Below are positions 59,443 through 64,000 of a stretch of 64,000 bases of DNA, one piece after another; position 1 is the first letter of the stretch, and every line of letters starts with the position of its first letter. The notes beneath the pieces are model-generated. The model saw only the letters and a program-made list of their open reading frames with translations, was not told the DNA's origin and ran no database searches. This DNA comes from Pezicula radicicola (Eukaryota > Ascomycota > Leotiomycetes > Helotiales > Dermateaceae): positions 1,435,295-1,499,294 of the forward strand of contig PDUO01000006.1 in assembly GCA_003008705.1 (NCBI GenBank), given 5' to 3'. Position numbers and translations under genes: made by a program.

Positions 59443-59879
59443 TAACAAAGGTAATTGATGTTACTGTTGTGTAGTCTTGTACACGAGTTTAAGCGAACAG
59501 GCAAGACACACGTGACCCGTGAGAGCATCCTGAAACTCTTCACACGGTTTACGGACCTTCAGACTGACACTCCTCTTCTTTTTGCCAACATTCCTGCGAT
59601 CTGATAGTGTTACCGCGTTTCCACGCCTACCTGAGGTAAAGGCATCTGCGGATATTTAAACATATACTGTAGTTATTGGCAATTAAGATAAATCGGTGGA
59701 ATAAGATAAATAGCTGGAATAAAATAATAGGTTACTTTTAGGCTAAATCACTAAGATATCATCTTATTAATGTAATCTGAGGCGACGCTGTCCACATTAG
59801 GATGATGCCATGTATGGTATTGGTAATGGAAATGAGCTATGTCTTCAACACGGTTATCTCCTAGACTCAACGTCAAGGT

Positions 59880-60640
59880 TAGCTGAAGAGTTCATTTTGG
59901 TGGATTTTGCGAGTCAAGATCATTTTTGGGGCTTGTCTTTGGCGCTCCACGAGTTGCTAATTCTCTTAAAGAGAATAGTCTCCGAAGCTTAAGGTAAGTC
60001 TTATATAAGTAATGTAAGAAAATGGTACTAGAAGAACGTAGTTTGGACTTGGGATGCTGTGTTCCAGAACATATCTTGGAATTGGTTGGAAAATATTGGC
60101 CAAAGAACCAGTCGCACATCCAATCGGTATCACTTATCACCGATGGTGAATGTCCGCACTTTGCATTAGGAGGTCCTCTCGACCTCAAACCATTCACCAG
60201 CTTACAGTCATTGTCCTGGAAAGGGTTCTACAGAGCCGATCATTTTAATTGCTTTTCAGAGTTCATTAACGAACAAATAGGAGTTCAAAGGCAAAATACC
60301 TTGGCATTGGATCTTGTTGAATGGAGCATGGCAGAGCGCGGGTGGTATGTCCACCAGAGAGAACTCCTGGGAGGGTTACCCGCTTTCATAGACAATTTCT
60401 TTGCGAAAAGTGTTCTCGGAATTCAACCAGGCTAGCAACATATCTTGTTTCCGTCCTTGGAAACGTTGGTGCTTGCGGGCGTTACTTTTATTCATTCGAG
60501 AAGTAATTATGTCACTCCTCCCACATGATGAACCTGAGCACGCTGCAATTATGGAATTGTCCTATATCACTGAGATCAGTGTGGTTAACAATATGGCGAT
60601 ATTGTATCGTTTATATCGCTAAGCCGGAATATGCCGGTTT
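59880..60640 (+). pseudogene. Fragment of an F-box/LRR-like fungal protein gene
   Basis: A probable intron at 59995-60019 precedes MVLEERSLDLGCCVPEHILE. Then come PFTSLQSLSWKGFYRADHFN, LALDLVEWSMAE and FFAKSVLGIQPG, interrupted by TAG at 60433-60435. The frame goes on with HILFPSLETLVLAGVTF and decays. This order of leucine-rich segments is known from large F-box-like fungal families of unknown targets. The N-terminal F-box is not seen upstream, so this is a truncated relic. Confidence 0.6.
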
Positions 60641-60997
60641 TAAACGTGCACTATATAAAAGGTATTAGCTAAAATTAATATTATTTATAGAAATCACCTT
60701 GGCAAGAAGGAAGATATAAAAATCTTAGTGCCTTTTATAAAGTAAATATAAGAAGTACAGCTAAGTATAAAAAAGCATAGACATTTTATGTAAACGATAT
60801 ATTGTTAACAACACTGACTGATTATTGGCAAGTCTTCTCAAGCAAGGCATAACCCCGAAACTGAAGTCATTTGAGTTGGTCATTGACTGGGAACCTCACC
60901 ATCCTGAAGGAAATTTTGAGGAGAGATAGATAGAGGTCATCCATCAGTTTTAAGCTCATTCCCGGGCCTTTTTATAGGGATATAATATGCTGCCGTA

Positions 60998-61194
60998 GAA
61001 TCCGAGCAAATTCATAAATCACTAGTCGGGACTGCCCTTGTAATGAACCCTGAAGAGCGATGCTTTTTACACTTTCACCAACGGTTTGATAGTGTTCAGA
61101 GCCTTTAAGGCTGGAAATAGTGCAATTCTCCTCGTTTTTCAGGGTATATTACAAGGGCGATCCCGACCTGTGATTTATGAATTTGCTTAGATTC
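60998..61194. mobile_element. TA-flanked palindromic MITE, family M5
   Basis: The 197 bp element is flanked by TA (60996-60997, 61195-61196). The arms pair over about 55-60 bases: left gaatccgagcaaattcataa, right (reverse complement) gaatctaagcaaattcataa, both continuing through cgcccttgtaat-like sequence to ccctga. Most of the element could fold into one hairpin. Confidence 0.85.
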
Positions 61195-61196
61195 TA

Positions 61197-64000
61197 TAGT
61201 ATTGCAAAGCTATTTAGAACTAAAAGTCACACAAGGAAGTACCTCGCCGAACATGTGACAGATACTACAACGGCTTTGAATGGCATTTACTATTGCGTGA
61301 CCAAGTAACATGTAGTCTTTACCTACTTGTGTCGATTTACAATACCCCTCTGATTACCCAATAGACCAGGCACCCGTGGATTCATGCAGAGGCGGCTAGT
61401 ATGAATCCTATTTGAAAGTTTGTATCAGAGTTCCTGCTGTCATCTATTAAACGGCTGTCGAAGCTAACTTTCTTTTATCCCAAGTAACATCAATTGCAAC
61501 CCGCTCCAAACTACATTTTCAGTTGGTTATGGTGTAACCCTCAGCTTCATGGCTTGGGAGGGTAGGAGCAGATGAAGTTGATAAGCGTGATCTGCTCTTG
61601 TGACCTTTTTGAATTATGGTTTTAAGCTCCTTTAAAGGAGAAACGTGATTCGAAGAATTATAAAGGTGCATGGGGAAATTGTTGACCCTACCAAGTCAGT
61701 GCTGATTTATGCGCTCTATTCATCCTAGAAATACAGGTTGTTATTGGCCATTTTGAGCCGTTTACGCTCCAATCAGTACTGTACTCGCAGACATTGCAAG
61801 GTACAGTAGTTTCCCCATGTCCTTCCGTAGAGAAAAAGCTAAAGCTAGTAGAAGATCTTGTTGACGGGGTTTGATATTGTTGCCTGTGCACCTTGACTTT
61901 AACACGCAGAAGCCCAGCGACAGTGTTTGCAAATTGAATTATTGTTATAATTTTCAACCCTCTCGTGCTTTCAGGTCATTGATCTCAGATATTTTGAATA
62001 GTTCGTCTACTAGGTGCATAAGGTAACAAGCGAGCTTTCATCCAAACATGACTTCACTATATTTCTAGCTATTATTGCCTATACAACTTGCTTGACTAGA
62101 ATCATAGAATAAATTCTTTTGTCTAACCTCTTAAATGTATATGCTGTAATAGAGTAAATCATGTCTTGGGATAGACGAAAACCTTCGGTAGTAGGAAGTC
62201 TAATGTGATTCAGTCCCTGACGATGTAGACGAGTTTCGGGACTTCAAAAAGACAAAAAGTACGGGAACTCCGTTCAGGATTGAAAATGATGCTCTAATTC
62301 TAGCATTATGACTGGAGATTCTTAGAATTACTTGGTAGTCGTAGAAGCCTCAGGAGTTGTATAGTCTCTGATCGCTTAGGCGATGGCTTAGTGACGCCAA
62401 TTCCTCACTTGAAGATCGTGTTTCGAATAAATGTAACCTGACGTGATTATCACAATGGATTGCTTTTAGTAATCAAGAAAGTACTGCTAGGACATGTCAT
62501 CCAGCATCTCAAGGCTTCCGTTGTCTACGAAGGTACACATACGCATAAGGATAGAATATCAGCTTCGTGAAAATTTATGCTCTGCCTCCTTAGCCGCCAG
62601 AACCAGATTACATCTCCAGTACTTAGTAGAAAATATTCTCTAGCAAATCAAGATGAAAGGTCCAAAACAGAGGACGTGGCTAGTTCAAGTGAGTGTTAGT
62701 AAGCGGTACGTGGCAAAGGAAACAACCATTAAGCTTGAAATTTCAAAACCACTAACACCTCCCAACCCCTTGTCTCACGATCAATTAGCTCTATTTTGCT
62801 ACATAGCTCGTATTGAATTCCTGAGCCGCCAGAGCCCTTATTTTCCTTCAGCAGCCGATATTTCTAATTGTTGCTGATAGATAAGTCTAGCTGGCTCTTA
62901 TGAGAGCCACACTTATCTTGCCTATTGAACGTCCTATCTCTTGATTCAACTCCATTATCGAATTGTCGTTATGGAGAAAGACTTGAAGAAATCGCTTTCT
63001 CCGTCAAGATGACCGTCTCAAACAGGAACCGTGGTAGAAAGCCTTTTATGCCGGAAAGATGCCTCGAGAATTCTGTTCATATCCCTAGAACTGACTTTAT
63101 ACAGACAGGTTACGAAGTCTATTCTGAATAGAAGCACTTTGAAAGCGTTGTGTGAACAATACGCCAGTGCTTGTACCCTAGTAAGTTGGCATATAGTCGC
63201 TCATGTTGTACTCTAAACAAGTTGTGTGGATAACTGTAATATAGCCGTGTGCTAACCCATGTGGCAATAGTTTATCGACTTGTCAAACTTGATTGAAGAA
63301 CAAACATTGCATCACGACAAGCCCAGATGGAAGAAATTCGTGCAGGCAGAAGCAACGAAAGGGTGCTCTCGATCCCCTAGGATTTACAGATATCAGACTC
63401 AACAAGCTTAACACCAATATCCGTCACTCTATATCCGTCTGTAGCCGGCTTCTTTCTGAGGCAGTTTGGAATAGTGGTGAGGATATGAGACCATTTCGAT
63501 AGAGGAAGTCGACCATGTAGTCTCAGCCGTGGGACTTTTGCTGTTTTGTTTCTGTTCGTCAACGACATACTATAAAGGGCTCAGTTACGCACGATCAATA
63601 CACTGACATCGCAATATAGTCCATGATTCACCACTCCTTATACAAATAGCAATGAGTCTCAAAAGATCAACTATCTTCCAATTCCGACGAGGGATCTTTG
63701 GGTCAACGATAAAGCCATCCTCACCGAACTGCCCATCCGATTTTAAAGCATACAAAGCGAATGAAGAGGAGTTCGCTCGTTGGGAAGATGCTAAAAAACA
63801 AAACCTAAGGCGTTTATCTATTCGGGTTGAATTGGTTGTGCCGCACTTATGGACGATACATACAACGAAATCGGCCTTTAACGCTACCCGAGCAACCAAC
63901 AGTATCACATCGAAATCGATGTTGGGCAAACGATTATATTGTAAGCCAATTCTTTGTTCTAAGACATAGTCAAAGCTCCCAATACATATATTGTTTTTCT
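61197..64000. other. Gene-poor end of window
   Basis: Only short ORFs are present. The plus-strand ORF at 63652-63969 (MSLKRSTIFQFRRGIFGS) has protein-like composition, but I do not recognise it and the window ends just after its stop. Nothing else is supported. Confidence 0.4.

Overview
The window is nuclear DNA of a filamentous ascomycete (Pezizomycotina). The evidence is short introns of roughly 50-80 bases with GTAnGT/GTGAGT donors and YAG acceptors, fungus-specific families (bZIP with DUF3425, DUF7708 and DUF7726 proteins, a patatin-NB-ARC-TPR receptor, an AAA ATPase with DUF7025), and gene islands separated by long A/T-rich stretches that look like repeats decayed by repeat-induced point mutation (RIP). 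The style suggests a Leotiomycete, but the sequence alone does not prove the class.

Layout. 0-2.5 kb: the 3' part of a fungal-trans transcription factor and a RidA-type deaminase. 2.8-7.6 kb: repeats, MITEs and a Tc1-type deletion derivative, with no clear gene. 7.9-14.9 kb: an intact AAA ATPase divergent from a DUF7708/STAND-like gene that is split by a 1.36 kb Tc1-type transposon. 16.6-21.1 kb: a bZIP-DUF3425 regulator and an MFS transporter with a GC-AG intron. 22.7-34.5 kb: one intact acetamidase-type amidase followed by three decayed genes: a second amidase, a 2-oxoglutarate/Fe(II) dioxygenase and an NCS1 nucleobase permease. 34.9-38.8 kb: an intact fungal NOD-like receptor (patatin, NB-ARC, about seven nearly identical TPRs). 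39.6-41.9 kb: a fucose-permease-like MFS pseudogene carrying a 540 bp hAT-like MITE with an exact 8 bp target duplication. 42.6-52.3 kb: a two-repeat DUF7726 protein and two conserved fungal proteins without assigned function. 52.3-64 kb: almost gene-free A/T-rich DNA with several MITEs and one fragment of an F-box/LRR-like gene.

How the genes fit together. The 19-34.5 kb block (MFS, two amidases, dioxygenase, nucleobase permease) reads like a small import-and-hydrolysis locus for amides or nucleobases as nitrogen sources. Only the first two members remain intact; this is an inference from families and adjacency. The two STAND-type genes are in opposite states: the DUF7708 gene is broken by a transposon, while the patatin receptor is complete and has internally homogenised repeats, as expected of fungal non-self recognition genes. 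Transposable elements explain much of the non-coding sequence. At least seven element families can be recognised from terminal inverted repeats or repeated copies.
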